Shown: positions 1 to 5,625 of the stretch, piece after piece | Numbering within the stretch: the first letter of the stretch is position 1 | Layout of the letters: every line of letters starts with the position of its first letter | Source: an uncultured Collinsella sp. | GTDB lineage: Bacteria > Actinomycetota > Coriobacteriia > Coriobacteriales > Coriobacteriaceae | Direction of reading: 5' to 3' | NCBI GenBank assembly: GCA_900751665.1 | Contig: CAADSV010000086.1 | Coordinates: 1 to 8,082 of the forward strand | Length of the DNA stretch: 8,082 bases | Notes under the pieces: generated by a model | What the model was told of the DNA's origin: nothing | Databases searched by the model: none | Seen by the model: the letters and a program-made list of their open reading frames with translations, nothing else | Made by a program: the position numbers and the translations under genes

Positions 1-40
1 GCGCCGCATGAGCATGCCCTGCGGGCGCGAGGACCTGTAA
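1..40 (+). CDS. arcA: Arginine deiminase, last 12 codons (partial)
   Basis: Reading from position 2, the sequence gives RRMSMPCGREDL followed by TAA at 38-40. Arginine deiminases, which hydrolyse arginine to citrulline and ammonia, commonly end in a tail resembling RCMSMPxxRED(L/I), from memory of the family, and arcB follows 105 bases later as in arc operons. The gene's 5' part is outside the window. One oddity stands out: the residue just before MSMP is normally the catalytic cysteine, and here it is arginine (CGC rather than TGC). That could be an error at a contig end, a decayed gene, or a paralogue. Only twelve residues are visible, so the family call rests on the tail motif plus the neighbour. 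Confidence 0.6.
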   Translation, partial: RRMSMPCGREDL

Positions 41-145
41 GTCTTTCCGTTCCCGGTGCGGTCCCCCTACAACCGCCCCGGCTTCGCCCGTTAAACGGGC
101 AACACTAATACTTACGTAATTCATTTCTTCGAAAGGAATCAAACC
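41..145 (+). promoter_or_regulatory. arcA-arcB intercistronic region with small hairpin
   Basis: The gap contains a 6-bp perfect stem (GCCCGT 86-91, ACGGGC 95-100) with a 3-base loop and no T-run after it. It therefore looks more like an mRNA stability or processing hairpin than a terminator. An 8-bp palindrome TTACGTAA lies at 112-119 in an AT-rich stretch. Its match to a regulator is unknown; it does not resemble the FNR or ArgR consensus. A Shine-Dalgarno sequence GAAAGGA (131-137) sits 8 bases before the arcB ATG. Confidence 0.4.
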
Positions 146-1141
146 ATGGGTGTTAACCTCTCCGGCCGTAGCTTCCTCAAGCTTCTCGACCTCACCACCG
201 AGGAGATCGAGTACCTGCTCAAGCTCTCCAAGAACTTCAAGGATATGAAGCGCGCTGGCGTTCCGCACCGCTATCTCGAGGGCAAGAACATCGTTCTGCT
301 CTTCCAGAAGACCTCCACTCGTACCCGCTGCGCCTTCGAGGTCGGCGGCATGGACCTGGGCATGGGCGTTACCTACCTCGATCCCGGTTCGTCGCAGATG
401 GGCAAGAAGGAGTCCATCGAGGACACCGCCCGCGTTCTCGGCCGCATGTATGACGGCATCGAGTTCCGTGGCTTTGCCCAGGACGACGTCGAGGAGCTCG
501 CTGCTAAGTCCGGCGTGCCTGTCTGGAACGGCCTGACCACCGAGTGGCACCCCACCCAGATGCTCGCCGATATCCTGACCGTCCAGGAGAACTTCAACTA
601 CGACATCAAGGGCAAGACCCTCGTCTTCATGGGCGACTGCAAGAATAACGTTGCTCGCTCCCTCATGGTTGTCTGCTCCAAGCTCGGCATGAATTTCGTG
701 GCCTGCGGTCCCGAGGAGTGCATGCCCGCTGACGACGTCATCGAGGCCTGCAAGCCCATCGCCGAGGCCAACGGCTGCACCATCAAGCTGACCACCGACG
801 TCAAGGACGGCGTCACCGGTGCCGACGTTATCTACACCGACGTGTGGGTCTCCATGGGCGAGCCCGACGAGGTCTGGGCCGAGCGCATCGCTCAGCTCAC
901 CCCGTATCGCGTTACCTCCGAGGTCATGGCTATGGCCAACCCGGGTGCCATCTTCCTGCACTGCCTGCCCAGCTTCCACGACACCAACACCACGATTGGC
1001 GCCGAGAAGTGCGAGCAGTTCGGCATCACCGAGCAGGAGGTCACCGACGAGGTCTTCGAGAGCCCCGCTTCCAAGGTCTTCGACGAGGCCGAGAACCGCA
1101 TGCACACCATCAAGGCTGTCATGTACGCCACGCTCAAGTAA
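146..1141 (+). CDS. arcB: Ornithine carbamoyltransferase, catabolic (ArcB)
   Basis: This cytoplasmic enzyme interconverts ornithine plus carbamoyl phosphate with citrulline. Beside an arginine deiminase it is expected to run towards ornithine and carbamoyl phosphate in arginine fermentation. The 331-residue length is normal for the family. Visible signatures are the carbamoyl-phosphate loop STRTR (57-61), HPTQ (135-138), the DVWVSMGE segment (232-239, ornithine-binding SMG loop) and HCLP (272-275, catalytic cysteine C273), with ENRMHTIKA near the C-terminus. The ATG has a good Shine-Dalgarno site (GAAAGGA, spacing 8). Codon use is strongly biased to C-ending codons (CTC, ACC, GAC, GGC), which suggests high expression. 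An anabolic ArgF role cannot be excluded from sequence alone, but the arcA tail upstream and carrier downstream favour the catabolic role. Confidence 0.95.
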   Translation: MGVNLSGRSFLKLLDLTTEEIEYLLKLSKNFKDMKRAGVPHRYLEGKNIVLLFQKTSTRTRCAFEVGGMDLGMGVTYLDPGSSQMGKKESIEDTARVLGRMYDGIEFRGFAQDDVEELAAKSGVPVWNGLTTEWHPTQMLADILTVQENFNYDIKGKTLVFMGDCKNNVARSLMVVCSKLGMNFVACGPEECMPADDVIEACKPIAEANGCTIKLTTDVKDGVTGADVIYTDVWVSMGEPDEVWAERIAQLTPYRVTSEVMAMANPGAIFLHCLPSFHDTNTTIGAEKCEQFGITEQEVTDEVFESPASKVFDEAENRMHTIKAVMYATLK

Positions 1142-1156
1142 GAGCATCTAGCATCT

Positions 1157-1196
1157 CGCTCGGGGTGTCTTGCTGCACACCCCGAGCGGCTTTGTC
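1157..1196 (+). terminator. Terminator-like hairpin between arcB and the carrier gene
   Basis: A perfect 12-bp stem (1157-1168 with 1177-1188; left arm CGCTCGGGGTGT) has an 8-base loop and is followed by GCTTTGTCT, a short and interrupted T-run. It lies 15 bases after the arcB stop. Termination is probably partial, which would lower expression of the downstream carrier relative to the enzymes. No convincing promoter is seen in the remaining bases before the carrier gene. Confidence 0.7.
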
Positions 1197-1288
1197 TGGT
1201 AAATATCTCGCGTTGGGCGGTGGGCACGGCACGGAAGATCCGCTTCGCGCGAGAAAGTTAAATGATTTATGAAGGGGGGATGAGAACC

Positions 1289-2767
1289 ATGACTGAGACC
1301 GCTAAGAAAAAGCGCGGTATGCCTTCATCGTTCACCATTCTTCTTGCTCTGCTGGCAATTGTCGCAGTGATTACCGTTATCGTCTCCGGCACGTCCGGCG
1401 GCGCGGTTACTGCCGCCCGTCTGAGCGATTTCTGCACCGCCCCGATTAAGGGCTTCGCTGACGCTCTGCCCGTCTGCCTCTTCGTTATGATCCTGGGCGG
1501 CTTCCTCGGTATGATGACCGAGACCGGCGCCCTGGACAACGGCATCGCCGTTCTGGTGCAGAAGCTTAAGGGCAACGAGATTATGCTCATTCCCGTGCTG
1601 ATGCTCATCTTCTCCCTCGGTGGTACCACCTATGGTATGTGCGAGGAGACCGTTCCCTTCTACGCCCTGCTCGCCGCTACCATGATGGCCGCTGGCTTCG
1701 ACCCCATGGTCGGCGCCGCTACCGTCCTGCTCGGCGCTGGCTGCGGCTGCCTGGGCTCCACGGTTAACCCGTTCGCCGTCGGCGCTGCCGTCGACGCTCT
1801 GACCGGCGTTGGCATTGAGGTCAACCAGTCCATCATCATCGGCCTCGGTGCCGTCCTGTGGATTGTCACTACCGCTATGTCCATCTTCTTCGTGATGAGC
1901 TACGCCAAGAAGGTCAAGGCTGACAAGGGTTCCACCATCCTGTCGATGCAGGAGCTCAAGGACGCCGAAGAGGCTCACGGCAAGGCTGCTTCCGAGGTCC
2001 ACAAGGAGGTCAAGCTCACCGGTCGTCAGAAGGGTGTTCTGATCGCCTTCGCCTTCACCTTCGTCGTCATGATCGTCGGCTTCATTCCGCTGGCCGACCT
2101 CAACGAGGGCGTCGCCAACTTCTTCGACGCTGGCGCTGTCTACGACGCCGACGGTAACGCCGTCGTCCAGGGCTGGTCTGCCCTGATCACCGGCCTGCCC
2201 ATTGGCCAGTGGTACTTCGACGAGGCTTCCACCTGGTTCTTCCTCATGGCCGTCCTGATCGGTATCATCGGTGGCCTGTCCGAGAAGCAGATCGTTAACA
2301 CCTTCATCACCGGCGCTGCCGACATGATGTCCGTTGTTCTCGTCATCGCCCTCGCTCGTGGTATCTCCGTCCTCATGGCTAACACCGGCCTCGACGTCTT
2401 CGTCCTCGACGCTGCCGCCAATGCCCTGGCTGGTCTGTCCGGCGTGATCTTCGCTCCCATGAGCTTCCTGGTCTACTTCGGCCTGTCCTTCCTGATCCCC
2501 TCGACCTCCGGTATGGCCACCGTCTCCATGCCCATCATGGGACCGCTGGCTGTTAAGCTCGGCTTCTCGCCCGAGGTCATGGTCATGATCTTCTCCGCCG
2601 CTATCGGTGTCGTGAACCTGTTCACCCCGACCTCCGGCGCCATCATGGGCGGTCTCGCCCTGGCCAAGATCGAGTGGACGACCTGGCTCAAGTTTGCCCT
2701 TAAGCTCATCGTCGCGCTCTCCGTCGTCTGCGCCGTCATCCTGACCGTCGCCTGCGTGTTGCTCTAA
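1289..2767 (+). CDS. yfcC: YfcC-family carrier, probable arginine/ornithine exchanger
   Basis: A polytopic inner-membrane protein of the YfcC group in the DcuC-like superfamily. Members near arginine-deiminase genes are thought to act as basic amino acid antiporters, so arginine/ornithine exchange is inferred from context. The product has 492 residues from ATG 1289, close to the usual length of about 500. A short basic N-terminus (KKKRGM) precedes a first membrane segment at about 15-34. Conserved signatures are GGTTYGMCEETVPFY (111-125), NPFAVGAA (160-167), a charged cytoplasmic loop at about 206-245, STSGMATVSMPIMGP (405-419) and NLFTPTSG (443-450). In-frame ATGs also occur at 1262 and 1280. 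I chose 1289 because the purine-rich GAAGGGGGG (1271-1279) is spaced 9 bases from it but lies downstream of, or abuts, the other two. Codon bias matches arcB, suggesting high expression. Confidence 0.85.
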   Translation: MTETAKKKRGMPSSFTILLALLAIVAVITVIVSGTSGGAVTAARLSDFCTAPIKGFADALPVCLFVMILGGFLGMMTETGALDNGIAVLVQKLKGNEIMLIPVLMLIFSLGGTTYGMCEETVPFYALLAATMMAAGFDPMVGAATVLLGAGCGCLGSTVNPFAVGAAVDALTGVGIEVNQSIIIGLGAVLWIVTTAMSIFFVMSYAKKVKADKGSTILSMQELKDAEEAHGKAASEVHKEVKLTGRQKGVLIAFAFTFVVMIVGFIPLADLNEGVANFFDAGAVYDADGNAVVQGWSALITGLPIGQWYFDEASTWFFLMAVLIGIIGGLSEKQIVNTFITGAADMMSVVLVIALARGISVLMANTGLDVFVLDAAANALAGLSGVIFAPMSFLVYFGLSFLIPSTSGMATVSMPIMGPLAVKLGFSPEVMVMIFSAAIGVVNLFTPTSGAIMGGLALAKIEWTTWLKFALKLIVALSVVCAVILTVACVLL

Positions 2768-2858
2768 GTACCCAACGGGTACCCCACGGAAACCTTGACG
2801 ATCCTGTAAAGGATCACCTGGTCATCGTCTGTCCGGTGGGGTCAACCCACCGGTAGAC
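2768..2858 (+). ncRNA. Structured 3' untranslated region or candidate small RNA
   Basis: Directly after the carrier stop come three local hairpins: GTACCC/GGGTAC (2768-2773 with 2777-2782), GATCCT/AGGATC (2800-2805 with 2810-2815) and CCGGTGGG/CCCACCGG (2833-2840 with 2846-2853). An outer GTCT/AGAC pair (2827-2830 with 2855-2858) could extend the last one. Competing longer-range helices also exist: ACCCCACGGA (2781-2790) with TCCGGTGGGGT (2832-2842, one bulge), and GACGAT (2797-2802) with ATCGTC (2824-2829). These share bases with the local hairpins, so two folds are possible. I do not recognise a known RNA family. The function is unknown and no downstream gene is obviously controlled. Confidence 0.35.
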
Positions 2859-2869
2859 TCCTACCTTTA

Positions 2870-2900
2870 GCCCCCTCCCGTTCCGTGCGCGGGAGGGGGC
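2870..2900 (+). terminator. GC-rich hairpin, probable transcription end of the arc cluster
   Basis: A perfect 11-bp stem (2870-2880 with 2890-2900; left arm GCCCCCTCCCG) carries a 9-base loop. No T-run follows (GCACTTATG), so it is a very stable hairpin but not a textbook Rho-independent terminator. It may act as a 3'-end stabiliser or a weak terminator. Confidence 0.5.
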
Positions 2901-2908
2901 GCACTTAT

Positions 2909-2935
2909 GTTGCGCGGTTCTACGAACCGCGCAAC
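2909..2935. repeat. Perfect 12-bp inverted repeat
   Basis: GTTGCGCGGTTC (2909-2920) and GAACCGCGCAAC (2924-2935) are exact reverse complements separated by TAC. There is no T-run on either side, so it need not be a terminator. It could be an operator-like DNA palindrome or an RNA hairpin in the 3' region of the upstream transcript. Confidence 0.6.
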
Positions 2936-2948
2936 CAGTCGACGCTGC

Positions 2949-3048
2949 GCGCCGCCCAGGACGACAATTTGTCATTCAAAAGGCAAGGCATGACCAAAAG
3001 GTCTATGCCTTGCCTTTTTCATGCCAACTTGTACGTCCTGGACGGCGC
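2949..3048. repeat. About 100-base imperfect palindrome enclosing a terminator
   Basis: The arm GCGCCGCCCAGGACGACAA (2949-2967) is nearly the reverse complement of 3029-3048, with one mismatch and one extra base. Between them about 10 of 14 bases still pair, leading into the perfect terminator stem at 2978-3018. The whole unit can therefore fold into one long hairpin. CGCTG occurs just outside both ends (2943-2947 and 3050-3054), which could be a target-site duplication of a miniature element. The right-hand copy is also part of the neighbouring tandem repeat, so this is weak evidence. No coding sequence is present inside. Confidence 0.5.
2978..3019. terminator. Strong bidirectional Rho-independent terminator
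   Basis: AAAAGGCAAGGCAT (2978-2991) pairs perfectly with ATGCCTTGCCTTTT (3005-3018). The loop adds GACC/GGTC (2992-2995 with 3000-3003) around an AAAA tetraloop with one bulged T. A five-T run ends the + strand side (3015-3019), and the A-run at 2978-2981 supplies the T-run for the opposite strand. It closes the arc/yfcC transcription unit and would insulate it from the DUF1846 gene. Confidence 0.85.
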
Positions 3049-3250
3049 TCGCTGTCCGTCCTCTGCCTGCGGCGCTTTCCATTGTTGGTGCAGAGGGCGC
3101 TTTGCCTACTCTGGCGGGCTTTCGCTGGCTTATGCTCAACCTGCGACGTTCCCCTTGTTTGTGCAGGGGGTAGCTTGCTCTCTCTGGTGCCCGTTCGCTG
3201 GCTTTGGCTCTGCCTGTGACGTTTTCATTGTTGGTGCTGAGTGCCTTGTT
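3038..3250. repeat. Degenerate 73-base tandem repeat, nearly three copies
   Basis: Several anchors recur at a fixed spacing. CTGG-N8-CGCTG begins at 3038, 3111 and 3184 (73 apart). CTCTGCCTG-like words begin at 3061, 3135 and 3208. ATTGTTGGTGC-like words begin at 3081, 3154 and 3227. The copies differ at many positions and the third fades after about 3245. The period is not a multiple of three, so the repeat is very unlikely to be protein-coding. There are no unique spacers between identical repeats, so it is not a CRISPR array. No known repeat family is recognised. The + strand is rich in G and T. Confidence 0.65.
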
Positions 3251-3325
3251 TCCCGTCCCAAATGAGCTACCCCGGGTCCCCGGTGGTTGCGGCGGGCGTG
3301 TTTGGTTGGTGCCTGTTGATGGTCT

Positions 3326-3356
3326 GGGTATCGGGGAGGGCGGGCTCCGTTATAAT
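3326..3356 (+). promoter_or_regulatory. Promoter of the DUF1846 gene with G-quadruplex motif
   Basis: A perfect TATAAT lies at 3351-3356, about 40 bases before the chosen start codon. The place where a -35 box would be has no good match. Instead it overlaps GGG-TATC-GGGG-A-GGG-C-GGG (3326-3344), a canonical four-run G-quadruplex motif on the non-template strand, 6 bases from the -10 box. A start site near 3363 is inferred. Confidence 0.5.
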
Positions 3357-3395
3357 CGCCTAGAACATTAAATGGAAACGGGACGGGAGCCATAC

Positions 3396-4877
3396 ATGCG
3401 CCAGGGTTTCGACAACGCGAAGTATATCGAGCTGCAGGCCGCTCATATTAAGGAGCGCATCTCGCAGTTTGGCGGCAAGCTGTATTTGGAGTTTGGCGGC
3501 AAGCTGTTTGACGACTATCACGCGAGCCGCGTGCTGCCGGGTTTTGAGCCGGACAGCAAGTTTCGCATGCTCAAGAGCATAGCCGACGACGTCGAGGTCA
3601 TCATCGCCATTAACGCGAACCACATCGAGAAGAACAAGGCTCGCGGTGACCTGGGTATTACCTATGACGAGGACGTTTTGCGCCTGGTCGACCTGTTCCG
3701 CGGCAATGGTTTTGCTGTCGCGGCCGTGGTCATCACCCAGTATGCAGGCCAGCCCGCCGCTGACGTCTTCCGTAATCGCCTAAACGCGCTCGGCATTCCC
3801 GCCAAGCTGCACTATCCCATCGAGGGCTATCCGCACGACGTCGATCTGATCGTGTCCGACGACGGCTACGGCAAGAACGAGTTTGTCGAGACCACCCGTC
3901 CGCTCGTCGTGGTCACCGCGCCGGGTCCTGGCTCGGGTAAGCTCGCCACCTGCCTGTCGCAACTCTATCACGAGCACAAACACGGCACCGCCGCCGGCTA
4001 CGCCAAGTTCGAGACCTTCCCGGTCTGGAACCTTCCCCTCACGCATCCGGTCAACATCGCCTACGAGGCGGCCACGGCAGATCTCGACGACGCCAACATC
4101 ATCGACTCCTTCCACTTGGAGGCCTACAACAAGACCACGGTCAACTACAACCGTGACGTCGAGGCCTTCCCGGTGGTCCGTGCTCTGATGGAAAAGATCC
4201 TGGGCAAGAGCCCCTACCAGAGCCCCACGGACATGGGCGTCAACATGGTCGGTTTTGCCATTACCGATGACGATGCCTGCCGTGACGCTTCCAAGATGGA
4301 GATCGTCCGCCGCTACTTTACCGCGGTCGAAAATGTGCGCCGTACCGGCGTGGGCGATGAGCAGGTTGATCGTCTCAAGATCATTATGAAGAAGGCCGGT
4401 ATCGACAAGAACTACTCGCCGGCACGCTCGGCCGCTCTTACCAGGGAGCAGCTGACGGGTGGCCCCGTAGGCGCCATGGTCATGCCCGACGGCTCCGTGG
4501 TGACCGGCAAGACTTCCACGCGCCTGGGCGCCGCGAGCTCGCTCATCATGAATGCACTTAAGCATGTCTCGGGCGTTGACCTTGAACTCGAGGTCATTAG
4601 CGATGAGGCGATCGAGCCTATCAGCAAGCTCAAGACGCATTTCCTGGGTAGCAAGAACCCGCGCCTGCACACCGACGAGACGCTTATGGCGCTCTCGATC
4701 ACCTCGGCAACGAGCGAGACGGCGGCCCGCGTCCTTTCGGGCCTGGAGCAGCTGCGTGGCTGCGATGCATTCTTTAGCGTGATCATCTCGCCGACGGACG
4801 AGACGGTGTTGCGCAAGCTGGGCATCAACGTGTGCTGCGAGCCCAAGTTCGAGCGCCGTGGCTTCTTCCACCGCTAA
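3396..4877 (+). CDS. DUF1846 (UPF0371) family protein, function unknown
   Basis: A conserved soluble-looking protein of 493 residues, the usual length for the family, which is widespread in anaerobic Gram-positive bacteria and has no established reaction that I know of. The N-terminus MRQGFDNAKYIELQAAHIKE and the nearby EFGGKLFDDYHASRVLPG (32-49) are family hallmarks. A glycine-rich GPGSGK loop (177-182) resembles a nucleotide-binding loop but is one residue shorter than a classical Walker A. Other conserved-looking blocks are THPVNIAYEAATADLDD (from 216) and SPTDMGVNMVGF (276-287). No signal peptide or membrane segment is seen. I chose ATG 3396 because GGACGGGAG (3381-3389) is a well-placed ribosome site and family proteins begin just before GFDN. 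ATG 3372 is in frame but lies too near the inferred transcript start. It appears monocistronic, with its own promoter and terminator. Confidence 0.9.
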   Translation: MRQGFDNAKYIELQAAHIKERISQFGGKLYLEFGGKLFDDYHASRVLPGFEPDSKFRMLKSIADDVEVIIAINANHIEKNKARGDLGITYDEDVLRLVDLFRGNGFAVAAVVITQYAGQPAADVFRNRLNALGIPAKLHYPIEGYPHDVDLIVSDDGYGKNEFVETTRPLVVVTAPGPGSGKLATCLSQLYHEHKHGTAAGYAKFETFPVWNLPLTHPVNIAYEAATADLDDANIIDSFHLEAYNKTTVNYNRDVEAFPVVRALMEKILGKSPYQSPTDMGVNMVGFAITDDDACRDASKMEIVRRYFTAVENVRRTGVGDEQVDRLKIIMKKAGIDKNYSPARSAALTREQLTGGPVGAMVMPDGSVVTGKTSTRLGAASSLIMNALKHVSGVDLELEVISDEAIEPISKLKTHFLGSKNPRLHTDETLMALSITSATSETAARVLSGLEQLRGCDAFFSVIISPTDETVLRKLGINVCCEPKFERRGFFHR

Positions 4878-4899
4878 GCCTGGATAAATTGGTCTTAAA

Positions 4900-4936
4900 G
4901 GGGCGCATCGGATATACATTCGGTGTGCCCCATTTA
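4900..4936 (+). terminator. Probable terminator after the DUF1846 gene
   Basis: GGGGCGCATCGG (4900-4911) pairs with TCGGTGTGCCCC (4920-4931) over 12 positions, three of them G-U, with loop ATATACAT and the short AT-rich tail ATTTA. It starts 22 bases after the stop codon. The tail is weak, so termination may be incomplete. Confidence 0.55.
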
Positions 4937-5007
4937 TCAACAAAGCTACCGTTTAACCTAAAATTAGCCCGTTTACCTGCCTATAAGCGATTTGGGCGGT
5001 ATACAAT
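4932..5007 (+). promoter_or_regulatory. AT-rich promoter region of the helix-turn-helix gene
   Basis: This stretch is clearly more AT-rich than the rest of the window, as expected of a promoter. TATACAAT at 5000-5007 is the best -10 candidate, with an alternative TATAAG at 4982-4987. No -35 box has both a good sequence and the right spacing (TTTACC at 4972 is too far upstream), so the exact start is uncertain. Confidence 0.4.
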
Positions 5008-5013
5008 AACCCT

Positions 5014-5126
5014 AATTGTTTCATCCTTTTGCGGGGATGCCGCATGATGGATGTTGCCGGCCATCATGGGGTGTGCCGGTCGCGCACGGTGCAAGTGATG
5101 CCCGTGCTCGGTTTGAGGAGGCTGCC
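5014..5126 (+). other. Structured leader before the helix-turn-helix gene
   Basis: If transcription starts about 7 bases after TATACAAT, the leader is roughly 110 bases. It contains CATGATGG/CCATCATG (5043-5050 with 5061-5068, 10-base loop) and GCACGG/CCGTGC (5084-5089 with 5102-5107, 12-base loop). The second hairpin ends 7 bases before the GAGGAGG ribosome site (5115-5121). I do not recognise a riboswitch. The stretch is also open in the gene's frame back to TTG 5016 (ATG 5037), so it could be coding, but the translation looks arbitrary. Confidence 0.3.
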
Positions 5127-5465
5127 ATGGCTGGCAAGGGTCGTGCGAGTGTCAACGATATGAAGCGTGTCGAGGTGCAGGTGCTGATGGAGATTGCACA
5201 GCAGTCCGAAGACAACGGCGGATTTTATGGCTTTTCGCGAAAGACGCTTGCCGAGCGTGTGGGGGTGTCTCCGTATCGCGCCCGCGCGGCAATTGAACGC
5301 TTGGAATCCGAAGACATCATTGAGGTCGTCTCGCGCTACAGCGACGACGGCGGCCAGCTCGCAAATGGTATTTGTCTTACGGAGCGTGGCGAATGGTATC
5401 TAGAGGGCATCCGTGCCGGTATGCTCGTGCAGGACTTGATCAAGGACGAAGTCGCCGATCGATAA
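5127..5465 (+). CDS. Winged helix-turn-helix DNA-binding protein, unknown target
   Basis: A small cytoplasmic protein of 112 residues. A first helix (about 12-28) is followed by a helix-turn-helix at about 37-62, KTLAERVGVSPYRARAAIER with GVS as the turn. A beta-wing follows (about 64-84, IIEVVSRYSDDGGQLANG), and LTERGEWYLEGI (84-95) is reminiscent of MarR/PadR-like proteins. There is no ligand domain. It is most likely a transcription regulator; the exact family is not recognised. ATG 5127 is chosen because GAGGAGG (5115-5121) is the only strong ribosome site, spaced 5 bases, and because upstream in-frame residues look arbitrary. It has its own promoter region and terminator, so it is not clearly linked to DUF1846 or pyrG. 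Confidence 0.8.
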   Translation: MAGKGRASVNDMKRVEVQVLMEIAQQSEDNGGFYGFSRKTLAERVGVSPYRARAAIERLESEDIIEVVSRYSDDGGQLANGICLTERGEWYLEGIRAGMLVQDLIKDEVADR

Positions 5466-5489
5466 CGGCGCGCATTCATAGTGGAAACG

Positions 5490-5522
5490 ACGCCGCCTGG
5501 GCAACTGGGCGGCGTTTTGTTT
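5490..5522 (+). terminator. Rho-independent terminator after the helix-turn-helix gene
   Basis: ACGCCGCCT (5490-5498) pairs with GGGCGGCGT (5507-5515), the last pair being U-G, with an 8-base loop and the T-rich tail TTTTGTTT (5515-5522). It lies 24 bases after the stop and separates this gene from pyrG. Confidence 0.85.
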
Positions 5523-5582
5523 CTAGATGGAGAAATGCGATTGCGCGTAAGAAAAATTGTGTGCGGCGCGCGTCGCGAGTAT

Positions 5583-5625
5583 TACAATGAAGACCCGTAA
5601 GATGTGTATGGACAACTTCTACGGG
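5583..5625 (+). promoter_or_regulatory. pyrG promoter -10 box and 5'-end leader hairpin
   Basis: TACAAT at 5583-5588 is the best -10 candidate. TTGTGT (5557-5562) is a possible -35, but its 20-base spacing is long. The inferred start falls in GACCCG (about 5592-5597). CCCGTA (5594-5599) is the reverse complement of TACGGG (5620-5625), so the very 5' end of the transcript could pair with bases just upstream of the pyrG ribosome site. The start site has not been measured. Confidence 0.4.

Noticed and set aside
844..1272. 142-residue + strand frame overlapping arcB and extending to the carrier gene
   Set aside because: It is an out-of-frame shadow of arcB, full of Arg/His, with no ribosome site.
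2768..2858. Known riboswitch or housekeeping RNA (SRP RNA, 6S RNA, tmRNA)
   Set aside because: No characteristic conserved motifs of these RNAs were found, and no gene follows that a riboswitch could control.
3038..3250. CRISPR array
   Set aside because: The repeats are long, degenerate and directly adjacent, without unique spacers, and no cas gene is present.
2885..3265. 126-residue open frame across the intergenic gap, rich in Cys and Phe
   Set aside because: It runs through hairpins, a strong terminator and a 73-base repeat whose period changes frame each copy. It has no ribosome site and no recognisable domain.
3780..4943. 387-residue open frame on the minus strand opposite the DUF1846 gene
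   Set aside because: Same kind of antisense shadow; it crosses the terminator hairpin and resembles no family.
5044..5163. Short upstream frame (39 codons) overlapping the start of the helix-turn-helix gene
   Set aside because: No good ribosome site precedes it and its residues look arbitrary, so translational control by it cannot be supported.
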